A stretch of 64,000 bases of DNA, taken from assembly GCA_947175425.1 (NCBI GenBank), contig CAMWMR010000003.1, positions 1 to 64,000 on the forward strand. Reading direction: 5' to 3'. The position numbers and the translations under genes are program-made. This DNA comes from an uncultured Porphyromonadaceae bacterium. GTDB lineage: Bacteria; Bacteroidota; Bacteroidia; Bacteroidales; Muribaculaceae. Below, piece after piece: positions 8,496 through 17,797 of the stretch. Each line of letters opens with the position of its first letter. Position 1 is the stretch's first letter. The notes beneath the pieces were generated by a model that was not told the DNA's origin, searched no databases, and worked only from the letters and a program-made list of their open reading frames with translations.

Positions 8496-10547
8496 ATGAG
8501 TAAAGAATTCAAACGCACACTAATCACTACGGCCCTACCCTACACAAACGGGCCGGTACACATAGGTCACCTTGCAGGCGTATATATTCCCGCCGACATT
8601 TACGCCCGCTATCTCCGTCTTGCCGGCCGTCCTGTAACCCTTATCGGCGGCAGCGACGAACACGGTGTGCCCATTACACTCAAGGCCCGCGCCGAAGGTG
8701 TGACGCCTCAGGACATTGTGGACCGCTACCACACACTTATCAAGAAATCGTTTGAGGAATTAGGGATTTCCTTCGACGTATATTCACGCACTACATCCGA
8801 AACTCACCACGAAACGGCCTCCGAGTTCTTCCGTCACCTTTACGACAAAGGCGAATTTATTGAAAAAACTTCCGAGCAACTATACGACCCGCAGGCCGGA
8901 CAGTTCCTTGCCGACCGTTATGTTACCGGCGAATGTCCCAACTGCCACCACCAGGGGGCATACGGCGACCAGTGCGAGGCTTGCGGAAGCTCTCTCAACG
9001 CCACCGACCTCATCAATCCGCGAAGCGCCATAACCGGAGCCGTTCCCGAGCTTCGTTCAACAAAACACTGGTATCTCCCGTTGGACAAATGGGAACCTGC
9101 TCTCCGCAAATGGATTCTCGAAGATCACACCGAATGGAGGTCCAATGTTTACGGACAATGCAAGTCGTGGCTCGACGGCGGACTACAGCCCCGTGCCGTT
9201 TCACGCGACCTCTCGTGGGGTGTGCCCGTTCCCGTAGAAGGAGCCGAAGGCAAAGTTCTCTACGTTTGGTTCGATGCTCCCATAGGTTACATCTCCAACA
9301 CCAAAGAAATTTTCCCCGATACCTGGGAAACATGGTGGAAAGACCCCGAAACCCGAATAATAAACTTTATCGGCAAGGACAACATTGTGTTCCATTGCAT
9401 TGTATTCCCTGCAATGCTTATGGCTTACGGCGACAACTTCCAGTTGCCCGACAATGTCCCCTCCAACGAATTCCTTAACCTCGAGGGCGATAAAATTTCA
9501 ACATCCCGCAACTGGGCTGTATGGCTGCATGAATATCTTGCCGATTTCCCCGGCAAGCAGGATGTGCTCCGCTATGTGCTCACTGCAAACGCTCCCGAAA
9601 CTAAGGACAACGATTTTACATGGCACGATTTCCAGGCGCGCAACAACAATGAACTCGCTGCTATTCTCGGCAACTTCATCAACCGCGTAATTGTACTAAC
9701 ACACAAATACTATAACGGCGTAGTCCCCGCCGCCGGCGAACTGCAGCAAATCGACCGCGACGTAATGGCCGAAATGGAACAGCTCAAAACATCTCTCACC
9801 GAGAACCTTGAGACATTCCATTTCCGCGAAGCGCTCAAGGACGCAATGGGATTTGCCCGCGCAGGCAACAAATACCTGCAGGACTGTGAACCATGGAAGG
9901 TGATAAAGACCGACCCCGAACGTGTGAAGACCATTCTGAATGTGTGTCTGCAGATTTGCGCCTCTATCAGCGTGGCCTGCGAACCGTTCATGCCCTTCAC
10001 TTCCGCCACTCTCGCTTCGATACTCGGCATCGAAAAACTCGACTGGAATATGCTTGCCAAAGATGTTATTCCTGCCGGCAGAACCATTGGAGAGCCCAAA
10101 CTCCTGTTCGACAAAATTGACGACGCAGCCATTGCCGCCCAAACGGAACGCCTGGAACGCATCAAGAAAGAGAACGCATCAAAAGCTCTCGATAATTTCA
10201 AGCCGGCTCCCGTACAGGATCAAATCGAAATCACGGATTTCGAGAAACTCGACATCCGTGTAGGCACCGTCCTTGAATGCGAACGCGTTCCCAAGGCCAA
10301 CAAACTGCTCAAATTCATGATTGACGATGGCACCGGCACTCCCCGCCCAATTGTTTCTGGCATTGCCCAGCACTATGCTCCCGAAGAACTGGTTGGAAAA
10401 CAAGTGCTTTTCATCGCCAACCTCGCGCCTGCAAAAATTCGCGGCGTCCTGTCGCAAGGTATGATTCTGTCGGCTCTTAACGGCGACGGTTCTCTCACTG
10501 TAGCCGCACCGTCGGCCAAAGCCTCCAACGGAGCTCAGGTTAAATAA
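8496..10547 (+). CDS. metG: Methionine-tRNA ligase with C-terminal tRNA-binding domain
   Basis: A 683-residue class I synthetase that charges tRNA-Met. HIGH is H22-H25 and the KMSKS loop is KISTS at 333-337, an accepted variant. A zinc knuckle with C147, C150, C160 and C163 is present. The anticodon-binding helical domain follows, and from about residue 578 a C-terminal EMAP/Arc1-like OB-fold domain ([20 protein letters not shown]) supports dimerisation and tRNA binding. This full-length two-part form is usual in Bacteroidota. It heads an eight-gene plus-strand run with gaps of at most 18 bases. Confidence 0.98.
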   Translation: MSKEFKRTLITTALPYTNGPVHIGHLAGVYIPADIYARYLRLAGRPVTLIGGSDEHGVPITLKARAEGVTPQDIVDRYHTLIKKSFEELGISFDVYSRTTSETHHETASEFFRHLYDKGEFIEKTSEQLYDPQAGQFLADRYVTGECPNCHHQGAYGDQCEACGSSLNATDLINPRSAITGAVPELRSTKHWYLPLDKWEPALRKWILEDHTEWRSNVYGQCKSWLDGGLQPRAVSRDLSWGVPVPVEGAEGKVLYVWFDAPIGYISNTKEIFPDTWETWWKDPETRIINFIGKDNIVFHCIVFPAMLMAYGDNFQLPDNVPSNEFLNLEGDKISTSRNWAVWLHEYLADFPGKQDVLRYVLTANAPETKDNDFTWHDFQARNNNELAAILGNFINRVIVLTHKYYNGVVPAAGELQQIDRDVMAEMEQLKTSLTENLETFHFREALKDAMGFARAGNKYLQDCEPWKVIKTDPERVKTILNVCLQICASISVACEPFMPFTSATLASILGIEKLDWNMLAKDVIPAGRTIGEPKLLFDKIDDAAIAAQTERLERIKKENASKALDNFKPAPVQDQIEITDFEKLDIRVGTVLECERVPKANKLLKFMIDDGTGTPRPIVSGIAQHYAPEELVGKQVLFIANLAPAKIRGVLSQGMILSALNGDGSLTVAAPSAKASNGAQVK

Positions 10548-10565
10548 CACGGAATATTCCTTGCT

Positions 10566-11606
10566 ATGAGGCCTAAGATTCTTATAATTTACACAGGGGG
10601 TACTATCGGAATGATTGAAGATCCGGTGACAAAGTCGCTGCGACCTTTCGATTTCTCCCACCTCATGGAAAATGTGCCCAAGGTGAAAATGCTGGATTAC
10701 GACATCGACAATATCCAGTTTCACCCGCCCATCGACTCTTCCGATATGAACGTGGAGCACTGGCAGCTCATAACTCGCAGTATTGCCGATAATTACGACA
10801 GCTACGACGGCTTTGTTGTGCTCCACGGCACCGATACCATGGCCTACACGGCTTCGGCACTGTCGTTCATGCTCGGGAATCTCAACAAGCCGGTGATTAT
10901 AACAGGCTCACAGCTCCCTATCGGCGAAGTACGAACCGACGGCGAAGAAAACCTTATTACAGCCCTGCAGATAGCAGCCGACCGCTCGGAGGACGGCATT
11001 CCAACCGTGCGTGAAGTAGCCATACTTTTCGAGAACTACCTTTGGCGCGGAAACCGAGCAACCAAGCGCTCCGCCGATAATTTCAACGCTTTCAAAAGCA
11101 ACAACTACCCAGCTCTCGCCAAAATAGGATTGGGGATACATTTCGACCACGACGCTCTGCGCAAAAACAAGTCGGAGTTGGAACTCATGCCATCGTACGC
11201 TCTTGACACTAACGTCATGGCCATAGATCTTTTCCCGGGACTCAACAAGGAAGTGCTTTGCCACATGCTTGCCACTCCGGGCATAAAAGGCATAGTATTG
11301 CGAACCTATGGAGCCGGAAACGGTCCTACCTGGGATTGGTTCATCGATGCAATCCGTAAAACAGTGGAACGTGGAGTGGTAATCCTGAATGTAACACAAT
11401 GTGTTAACGGAGGTGTTCACACAAACCGTTATCTTGCCGGCGATATTCTGGCCGCCACCGGGGTTATTTCGGGGCACGACCTCACTTTTGAGGCCGCCAT
11501 AACAAAAATGATGTTCCTCTTCGGACTGGGTCTTGATGCGCAGGGAGTAGCCCGTCGCCTTTCGGAACCTATTGCCGGAGAACTGAGTCAACACCCGCAT
11601 GCCTGA
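10566..11606 (+). CDS. ansA: Type I L-asparaginase, copy 2
   Basis: A 346-residue paralogue of the protein at 3986-5020. Both active-site motifs are intact: TGGTIG at 10-15 and HGTDTMAYTASAL near residue 85. The two copies agree almost completely in the N-terminal third and diverge around the middle loop (ENYLWRGNRATKR here, QDYIVRGCRSTKF there), which may alter substrate range or allosteric control. It is 18 bases after metG, so it is probably expressed with housekeeping genes, unlike copy 1, which sits with glutaminase and a transporter. Which copy is the main AnsA cannot be told from the sequence. Confidence 0.93.
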   Translation: MRPKILIIYTGGTIGMIEDPVTKSLRPFDFSHLMENVPKVKMLDYDIDNIQFHPPIDSSDMNVEHWQLITRSIADNYDSYDGFVVLHGTDTMAYTASALSFMLGNLNKPVIITGSQLPIGEVRTDGEENLITALQIAADRSEDGIPTVREVAILFENYLWRGNRATKRSADNFNAFKSNNYPALAKIGLGIHFDHDALRKNKSELELMPSYALDTNVMAIDLFPGLNKEVLCHMLATPGIKGIVLRTYGAGNGPTWDWFIDAIRKTVERGVVILNVTQCVNGGVHTNRYLAGDILAATGVISGHDLTFEAAITKMMFLFGLGLDAQGVARRLSEPIAGELSQHPHA

Positions 11607-11615
11607 CCTTACGTT

Positions 11616-11957
11616 ATGAGAAAATTTATTTCCCTGCTCCTGCTGTTTTTAGTGGCATTGGCGACACCCTCCGTCACCAATGCCGCATCCAAGGCGCCTG
11701 TATGGGAAATAATTTCTCAAAACGAGAACACGACAAACCGCACCGAAAACCGCGCAAACGAGAATATCGATGTCGACGTAAGGGACGGTATGGTTTACAT
11801 AACAGTGGACGCACCGGTGAAAGTGGAAATTTTTTCCATTCTCGGACAACTCATTACAAGTCGCCAGCTTAATCCCGGCACCGTAAGGCTTACTCTGAGC
11901 CAACGCGGAGTATATATTCTTAAAGGAGCTTCGGTTACACGACGCATAAATATTTGA
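11616..11957 (+). CDS. Short secreted protein made of a signal peptide and a type A sorting-domain-like C-terminus
   Basis: A 113-residue protein with a signal peptide ending near ATPSVTNAA, about 35 polar residues rich in Asn, Thr and Glu, and then a segment from about residue 55 to the end (VKVEIFSILGQLITSRQL, then G-x-x-R-L-T-L-S-x-x-G-V-Y-I-L-K) that closely follows the C-terminal sorting domain of type IX secretion cargo. There is essentially no cargo domain. It may be a remnant, a periplasmic protein that kept only this fold, or a protein in which the fold has another role. No other type IX component is in the window. Confidence 0.6.
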   Translation: MRKFISLLLLFLVALATPSVTNAASKAPVWEIISQNENTTNRTENRANENIDVDVRDGMVYITVDAPVKVEIFSILGQLITSRQLNPGTVRLTLSQRGVYILKGASVTRRINI

Positions 11958-11963
11958 ACCGCA

Positions 11964-12410
11964 ATGGATAACAAAATAAAAGTGAAAGTCAGCGCCGAAC
12001 CGGGCGTACAACTGCCGGCCTACGCAACCGAATCGTCGGCAGGCATGGATGTGCGAGCGTTTATACCCGAAGAAATCGTACTTCAACCCGGAGAACGCAC
12101 TCTCATACCCACCGGGCTGAGAGTTGAAATTCCCCAAGGTTATGAGATTCAGATGCGCCCTCGCAGCGGTCTGGCTCTGAAAAAAGGAATAAGCCTGCTC
12201 AACTCTCCCGGAACTATCGATGCCGACTATCGGGGCGAAATAGGTGTTATTCTAATAAACCACTCTTCCGAAGCGTTTACCGTTTGCCCGGGCGAACGCA
12301 TATGCCAGATGGTTCTTGCCCGTGTTCCTCAGATTGAATGGGTGGAAACATCTTCGCTTGAAAACTCGGAACGTGGCGAAGGCGGTTTCGGGCACACCGG
12401 CACTAAATGA
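11964..12410 (+). CDS. dut: dUTP diphosphatase (trimeric dUTPase)
   Basis: A 148-residue protein of standard length that hydrolyses dUTP to dUMP, keeping uracil out of DNA and supplying thymidylate synthase. Family motifs are in order: AGMDVRA (motif 1), [10 protein letters not shown] (motif 2), [13 protein letters not shown] (motif 3), GERICQMVL (motif 4) and [10 protein letters not shown] at the C-terminus (motif 5). It is 6 bases after the preceding gene and 9 before the TPR gene, inside the metG operon. Confidence 0.97.
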   Translation: MDNKIKVKVSAEPGVQLPAYATESSAGMDVRAFIPEEIVLQPGERTLIPTGLRVEIPQGYEIQMRPRSGLALKKGISLLNSPGTIDADYRGEIGVILINHSSEAFTVCPGERICQMVLARVPQIEWVETSSLENSERGEGGFGHTGTK

Positions 12411-12419
12411 TTTTTGCTT

Positions 12420-14219
12420 ATGCATTTACGTATCCTCCCTCTCCTCATCGTAATTATTGCTGCCATAGGCCTATGGGCCGGCAACAGTTCCGACACCGAT
12501 AAAGAAAAAGCCGAGTATCTGTTCCTCGAATCGGTTACTCCTTTTGAAGAAGGCAACTTTACCGACTACTACATGTTGCTGCGCCGCGCACAGCAGCTGG
12601 CTCCCGACGACGAATTTATAAACTACTATTTGTCGGAGTATAATCTGTATCTGCTTAAAGACGATTCTCTTGCTCTTGAGAACGCCTACAGAGCAATGAT
12701 GAAACGCTTTGATAAAGCGCCCGATGAAATAGTTGCGCAACGAATGGACTTCATTGCAACGTCGCTCGGAAAAATCGACGATGTAGTAAAAGTGTGGGAA
12801 ACAATGGACAGCCTCCTGCCCAACCGCACGGATCCGGCCATGAATATGGTTAAAGCCCTGATGACGCGCTATGAACTTAAAAAGGATACCGCCGATGTGG
12901 ACAGAGCAATATCAATCCTTTCACGAATTGAAAAAGGCACCGGCCCTACTCCGGCTGTGGCATTGCCTAAAATACAGGCTTTTCTCATAAAAAAAGACAC
13001 AGCCTCGTGCTACAACGAACTAACGGCGCTTGAGGCTGCCGCCCCTGCCGATGCAAATACAATGATGCTCATTGCACGCATTCACGAGTTTTTCAGGAAC
13101 AATAACGAGGCTCTTAAATTCTACGACCGCGCTTCTCAACTGGAACCTGAAAGCGGTATCGTTTACCTGGGTCGTGCCAACTTTTTCCGTACCACAGGCG
13201 ACAGCATTGCCTACGACCGCGAAGTTTTTCAGGCTCTTGAATCCCCCGACCTGGATTTCTCCAATAAGTTCGAGCTCTTACAGGATTATGTGCTGAAATT
13301 ATACTCCGACAGCACTCAACAGACACGTATAGAAGAACTCTTTGGAATTCTCCAGGATCAGAACCCCGGCGAAGCCGACCTCCACGACTTCTATGCACAC
13401 TACCTCGGAGCCATAGGCGATATTAAAGGAGCTGCCGAACAATTCGGCTACAGCCTTGACCTTGACCCCGAACACGATGATCGCTGGCAAAACCTATGCA
13501 GTACCCTGCTTGAAACCGGCGATACTACCGCAACATTCGCTGCAACACAAAAGGCCGCCGAGCTTTTCCCGCAAAATGCCTACTATCCATTGGTTTCATC
13601 GTCGATATTATCGCAGCGAGGCGAATATAACGAAGCCTTGGACATTCTGGGTAAAGCCGACAAAAACATCATGGCAAACGACAAAGTTCGCTCGGCAATA
13701 AAATCGACCATTGCAGATATTCTGTATCAGCTCAACGAAACCGACAGTGCCAATGTCATGTACCGTCAAGCTATTGAGCTGAATTCGGAAAACTTCATGG
13801 CTATGAACAACTACGCATATTTCAATGCCGAAAAAGGCACGAACCTTAACGATGCCGAAATATATGCCTCGATAGCCACGGCCTCCGACTCCTCCAATCC
13901 GACATATCTCGACACATACGCCTGGGTTCTTTTCAAAAAGAAAGAATACAAAAAAGCATTCGAATATATAAACAATGCTATAAAAGCCTATGGAACAAGC
14001 GTTGAGGATATATGTAACGGAGATATTCCCGACGATATGGGCGCAGAAATTCCCGACCATGCCGGCGATATATATTTTATGAACGGCGAACCCGAAACCG
14101 CTCTTAAGTTATGGAAAACGGCACTTAAGAATGTTCCCGAAGACAAACAGGATACAAAAAAGGCTATAGAGAAAAAAGTAAAGTCTAAAAACTTATTTTT
14201 TAACGATACCGAAAAATGA
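12420..14219 (+). CDS. Secreted or membrane-anchored tetratricopeptide repeat protein
   Basis: A 599-residue protein from the ATG at 12420 (a TTG at 12414 is in frame but starts before the signal sequence). The N-terminal hydrophobic stretch (LRILPLLIVIIAAIGLWAG) is a signal peptide or anchor. The rest is nearly all helical, with repeated TPR signatures such as ALKFYDRASQLEPESGIVYL near residue 240, AEQFGYSLDLDPEHDDRW near 345 and YRQAIELNSENFMAMNNYAY near 450. In Bacteroidales a TPR gene commonly sits between dut and a DUF4292 lipoprotein gene, and the two may act together at the outer membrane. Its partner is unknown. Its stop overlaps the next start by four bases. Confidence 0.85.
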   Translation: MHLRILPLLIVIIAAIGLWAGNSSDTDKEKAEYLFLESVTPFEEGNFTDYYMLLRRAQQLAPDDEFINYYLSEYNLYLLKDDSLALENAYRAMMKRFDKAPDEIVAQRMDFIATSLGKIDDVVKVWETMDSLLPNRTDPAMNMVKALMTRYELKKDTADVDRAISILSRIEKGTGPTPAVALPKIQAFLIKKDTASCYNELTALEAAAPADANTMMLIARIHEFFRNNNEALKFYDRASQLEPESGIVYLGRANFFRTTGDSIAYDREVFQALESPDLDFSNKFELLQDYVLKLYSDSTQQTRIEELFGILQDQNPGEADLHDFYAHYLGAIGDIKGAAEQFGYSLDLDPEHDDRWQNLCSTLLETGDTTATFAATQKAAELFPQNAYYPLVSSSILSQRGEYNEALDILGKADKNIMANDKVRSAIKSTIADILYQLNETDSANVMYRQAIELNSENFMAMNNYAYFNAEKGTNLNDAEIYASIATASDSSNPTYLDTYAWVLFKKKEYKKAFEYINNAIKAYGTSVEDICNGDIPDDMGAEIPDHAGDIYFMNGEPETALKLWKTALKNVPEDKQDTKKAIEKKVKSKNLFFNDTEK

Positions 14220-15073
14220 AACTGAACATATACATACTTCTCACGGCTTTCGTCGGCTTTACTTTGCTTGGAACGGCATGCTCTTCCTCCAAAAAAGCCG
14301 TATCCGACTCCTCATATGTTCCTGTTCCCGAAACGGCTTCAACCCCTGCCGAAAAGCTGTTCGCGGAAATGGCAGAAGCCTACACTCCATGGACAGATAT
14401 TTCTGTACCCGTCAAATTGTCACTCGCCGCTCCCAAAAAACTTTCAATCAGCAGTACGCTCAAAATGGTTAAAGGCAAATGCGTGAGTATCAGCGCAAAA
14501 TTACTGTTGTTCGAAATAGGCACCGTATATATGGACAACGATTCCATATACGTAATCTCAAAAATGGACAACTCATATCTTGCCGAATCCATGGACAGGC
14601 TGAAAAAAGAATTCGGACTCAGCCTTGACGATATTCAAAGTATACTGATGAGCCGCGTTTTCTCTTCCGGAAAAGGTACTGTAGGCGTTTCCGACGGCTC
14701 GCTGTTCAAAATCTCGGAAAAAGGAAATGCACTCACTCTTGTTCCCCGCAATCTTCCCGCCGGGCTTGAGTGGGAATTCAATGTCAACACATCGTCACAA
14801 ACACCGGTGTTGTCATCTTTGAGTATCCGTCCTGCCTCGCTGCCCGAAGTATTATGTACTTTCGGAACTCCCGATGTGGCTATGACCGGTCCGCTCCCTA
14901 CCTCGGTGCAATTCAACGCCACTTTCGGAAAAAGCAAGTTCAGCGGTACGGTAACTTACACATCTTCGAGGGCGACGGTAGATTCCGGCATAAAAGTGAC
15001 AAAACCGTCAATCCCGCGAAACGGCAAAAAAATCAGCATCGATAAATTTGTAAAACTCCTGCAAGCTCTTTAA
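14216..15073 (+). CDS. DUF4292 outer-membrane lipoprotein
   Basis: A 285-residue lipoprotein with lipobox LLGTAC (lipidated Cys22). The body begins ISVPVKLSLAAPKKLSISST and contains strand patterns (LTLVPRNLPAGLEWEFNV, KSKFSGTVTYTSSRATVD) that recall LolB/LolA-like half barrels, as in the DUF4292 family of Bacteroidota. A role in lipoprotein or lipid handling is plausible but unproven. ATGA overlap with the preceding TPR gene implies translational coupling; the EnvC-like gene follows after 8 bases. Confidence 0.8.
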   Translation: MKLNIYILLTAFVGFTLLGTACSSSKKAVSDSSYVPVPETASTPAEKLFAEMAEAYTPWTDISVPVKLSLAAPKKLSISSTLKMVKGKCVSISAKLLLFEIGTVYMDNDSIYVISKMDNSYLAESMDRLKKEFGLSLDDIQSILMSRVFSSGKGTVGVSDGSLFKISEKGNALTLVPRNLPAGLEWEFNVNTSSQTPVLSSLSIRPASLPEVLCTFGTPDVAMTGPLPTSVQFNATFGKSKFSGTVTYTSSRATVDSGIKVTKPSIPRNGKKISIDKFVKLLQAL

Positions 15074-15081
15074 AAACGCTA

Positions 15082-16362
15082 ATGAAGGTTCGCGTACTCC
15101 TTTCACTCGTTTTGGCGGCAATGCTGTTGGCCACAGCCGACGCACGCACCACTAAACGCACCGCGCAAACCGTCCGCAAAGAGCAACAAGCCAACGCTAA
15201 AAAAATTGCAGGAACTAAAAAACAGATAAAGACAACCCTGGAAGAAACACGGCGCGAACTTGGACGACTGCAAAGCATCGAAGGGCAGATTCGCGAAAAG
15301 AGCGCCCGTGAAAATCTTTTGAAACAACGCACCGACAGGCTCAAGGCCGCCTCGGCGCAGCTGGCCGACAGCATATCCGCTACCGAAAAGCGAGTGGACC
15401 GATTGAGAGATTCCTATGGAAAATCGCTTCGTGCAATGCGCCGGCAACGTCAAAACGGCTCAAATCTGTCATTTATTTTCAGCTCGTCATCATTCAGCCA
15501 GGCACGCAGCCGCACACGCTATCTTCGTGAGCTCGCACGCTGGGAAAATGAAAAAGCGGCAGCACTGAAAGCCGAGGTGCTTGTGCTGAGCAAGCAGCGC
15601 GCCGCCCTGGATTCGGCCACACAACGGCTCAGCCTATCACTTGACACCTTGCAGGCCGTAAGGCGAAGCTTGCAGGAAGAGAAAAGCCGTGCCGGCGAAA
15701 TTGTAAGTTCACTAAAAAAACAAAGCGCTAACCTTAACAAAGTTCTGGCCGAGCAACAACGCATATCCGCACAGCTCGACAAAGAACTTAACCGTATTAT
15801 TGAAGAGGAAGCTCGCCGCGCCGCCGAAGAGGCAAAAAAAGCCGAGGAAGCAAGACGTCGCAAAGAGAAATCCGACAGCGGTAAAACCGTTTCAAAACCA
15901 AAACCTGAAAAGCCCGTTGCCAAACCGGCCGATAACAAAGTCACTCATGGCGATTTTGCAAAAGCAAAAGGCAGGCTTTCAAGTCCCGTCGACCGCAAAG
16001 CAACAATTGTCGGTACTTTCGGACGCCATTCACATGAAGAGTATTCCAAGGTGGAAATCCAGAACAACGGTCTCGACTTTGAGTCCGAAGCCGGAGCTAA
16101 CGCATGCTCGGTTTTCCCGGGAACAGTAAGTATGGTAATAGTTATGGAAGGCTACCGCAATGTTGTGCTTATACGTCATGGCGAATACCTCACAGTATAT
16201 GCCGGACTTGAAACGCTTAATGTTCGCAAAGGACAGCAGGTGGAAGCCGGCACGGTACTCGGTCGCATGGTTACAGAACAATCCGATTCTTCCAAATCGC
16301 GCCTGCATTTTGAAATCAGGCATGAGAAACAGAAACTGAATCCTGCCGAGTGGCTGCGATAA
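15082..16362 (+). CDS. EnvC-like murein hydrolase activator with degenerate LytM domain
   Basis: A 426-residue secreted protein: signal peptide (MKVRVLLSLVLAAMLLATADA), a long coiled coil from about 30 to 265 rich in Arg, Lys, Glu and Gln, a basic low-complexity linker (VSKPKPEKPVAKPADNK), and a C-terminal LytM/M23 fold from about 310. The zinc ligands of active M23 enzymes are lost: the first His is Asn in QNNGLDF, the YAHL His is Gly in YAGLE, and the HLHFE first His is Arg in SRLHFE. This is the pattern of EnvC, which activates septal amidases instead of cutting peptidoglycan. Thus an activator role is inferred. Confidence 0.85.
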   Translation: MKVRVLLSLVLAAMLLATADARTTKRTAQTVRKEQQANAKKIAGTKKQIKTTLEETRRELGRLQSIEGQIREKSARENLLKQRTDRLKAASAQLADSISATEKRVDRLRDSYGKSLRAMRRQRQNGSNLSFIFSSSSFSQARSRTRYLRELARWENEKAAALKAEVLVLSKQRAALDSATQRLSLSLDTLQAVRRSLQEEKSRAGEIVSSLKKQSANLNKVLAEQQRISAQLDKELNRIIEEEARRAAEEAKKAEEARRRKEKSDSGKTVSKPKPEKPVAKPADNKVTHGDFAKAKGRLSSPVDRKATIVGTFGRHSHEEYSKVEIQNNGLDFESEAGANACSVFPGTVSMVIVMEGYRNVVLIRHGEYLTVYAGLETLNVRKGQQVEAGTVLGRMVTEQSDSSKSRLHFEIRHEKQKLNPAEWLR

Positions 16363-16375
16363 CTCAGCACAAGCC

Positions 16376-17797
16376 ATGGCAGTAAACTCACCCACAACAG
16401 CACGTATTATAAAAGCCCTTGGAATTTTCGGGGGCGTGAAAGTCCTTACTATACTTTGTTCCATTCTCCGAAACAAACTCGTTGCCTTGTGGGTGGGTCC
16501 CATAGGAGTTGGCCTTATAACCTTGTTTAACTCCACAATGGATCTCATAAGCACCTCCACGCAGCTCAACCTCCCACAGAGCGCCGTGAGGGAAATATCG
16601 CAGGCAGGGAAAGACAACCCGGCCGGCAAACCTATGCTTATAACGGTTACACATCGGCTATCGTTGATTTTAGGACTTGCAGGCGCGTTGCTTACATGCC
16701 TGCTCGCACCCTTGCTCAGTGAATGGACATTCGGCGACTCTTCACACACCGTCGATTTCTACCTGCTTTCGGTCATGCCTTTGCTCAGTGCACTTGCCGC
16801 CGGCGAATGGGCTATTCTTCAGGCTACCGACAAGCTGCAAAAGCTCGCCCGCTGCAACTTATACGCTGCTTTGACGGCCTCGGCTTTTGCCATTGCGGCA
16901 TTTTATTTTTTCCGAATTGCGGCGGTAATTCCTGTACTGTTGAGCTTTTCCACGGCCAATTATGTTTACGCACGCCTTGCATCGGAACGCGAAAAAAATA
17001 CTCCTGTACTCACATTCAAGGAAACATTCCGGCAAGGCAAAGGCATGCTCTCGCTCGGAATACTTATGACAGTGAGCATGGCTGCTTCTCTTGCCGCCTC
17101 CTATATATTCGTCGCATGGCTCAACCGTACGGAATCGGCGGCAACCGTAGGAGCATATCAGGCGGGATATACACTTATGAACAGTTATGTCGGTCTGATT
17201 TTCAGCGCCATATCCATGGAATACTTCCCGCGGATATCGGCATTCTGCAAATATCCGCGCCGGCAGGAAGTTATGGTTTCGCACGAAATGAAAATAGCCC
17301 TGCTTCTTCTGCTTCCGGTCACCGTGATTTTTGTATGCTGTCGTGAGATTATAGTGGATCTGCTCTACTCTGCCGAGTTCCGCTCAATCACGCCCTATCT
17401 GGGCATAGGAATATGCGGCGTGGCATTTCGTGCAGCATCATGGTGCCTGGCATATACAATAGTTGCGCGTGGCGACGGGAAAATATATATTTTCACCGAA
17501 AGCTCAAGCGCCGCACTATACCTCATATTCAATATATTTTTTTATACCCGTTACAGCTTTGCCGGACTCGGCATTGCGTATATTTGCTGGTTCGGCGCCT
17601 ATTTTGCCATTTGCTATGCGGTATATCGCCTGCGCTACAAAATGAACCTGTCGCCGGCATCGGCATTGCTTATGCTTGTCACACCGTTAACGGGAATAGG
17701 ATGCCTGCTCCTTACAACCGCAATTGGTAACTGGTGGACACTGGCTCTTGCGTTCCCGCCCACGGCTTGGATAGCCTACCGTAAAATAGCCCGATAA
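16376..17797 (+). CDS. Wzx-type polysaccharide flippase (O-antigen translocase)
   Basis: A 473-residue membrane protein with about twelve to fourteen hydrophobic segments. The N-terminus (IIKALGIFGGVKVLTILCSILRNKLVALWVGPIGVG) carries the signature of the MOP/PST flippase superfamily, closest to O-antigen translocases. Such proteins flip lipid-linked oligosaccharides across the inner membrane. It is the last gene of the metG run, 13 bases after the EnvC-like gene, and no glycosyltransferase is beside it; the glycan cluster starts about 6 kb away. Its stop codon abuts the stop codon of the convergent TPM gene with no base between. Confidence 0.88.
   Translation: MAVNSPTTARIIKALGIFGGVKVLTILCSILRNKLVALWVGPIGVGLITLFNSTMDLISTSTQLNLPQSAVREISQAGKDNPAGKPMLITVTHRLSLILGLAGALLTCLLAPLLSEWTFGDSSHTVDFYLLSVMPLLSALAAGEWAILQATDKLQKLARCNLYAALTASAFAIAAFYFFRIAAVIPVLLSFSTANYVYARLASEREKNTPVLTFKETFRQGKGMLSLGILMTVSMAASLAASYIFVAWLNRTESAATVGAYQAGYTLMNSYVGLIFSAISMEYFPRISAFCKYPRRQEVMVSHEMKIALLLLLPVTVIFVCCREIIVDLLYSAEFRSITPYLGIGICGVAFRAASWCLAYTIVARGDGKIYIFTESSSAALYLIFNIFFYTRYSFAGLGIAYICWFGAYFAICYAVYRLRYKMNLSPASALLMLVTPLTGIGCLLLTTAIGNWWTLALAFPPTAWIAYRKIAR

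Noticed and set aside
3986-11606. Possible recent duplication between the two asparaginase genes
   Set aside because: The proteins are alike, but the DNA differs at most third positions and the flanks are unrelated, so there is no repeat usable for recombination.
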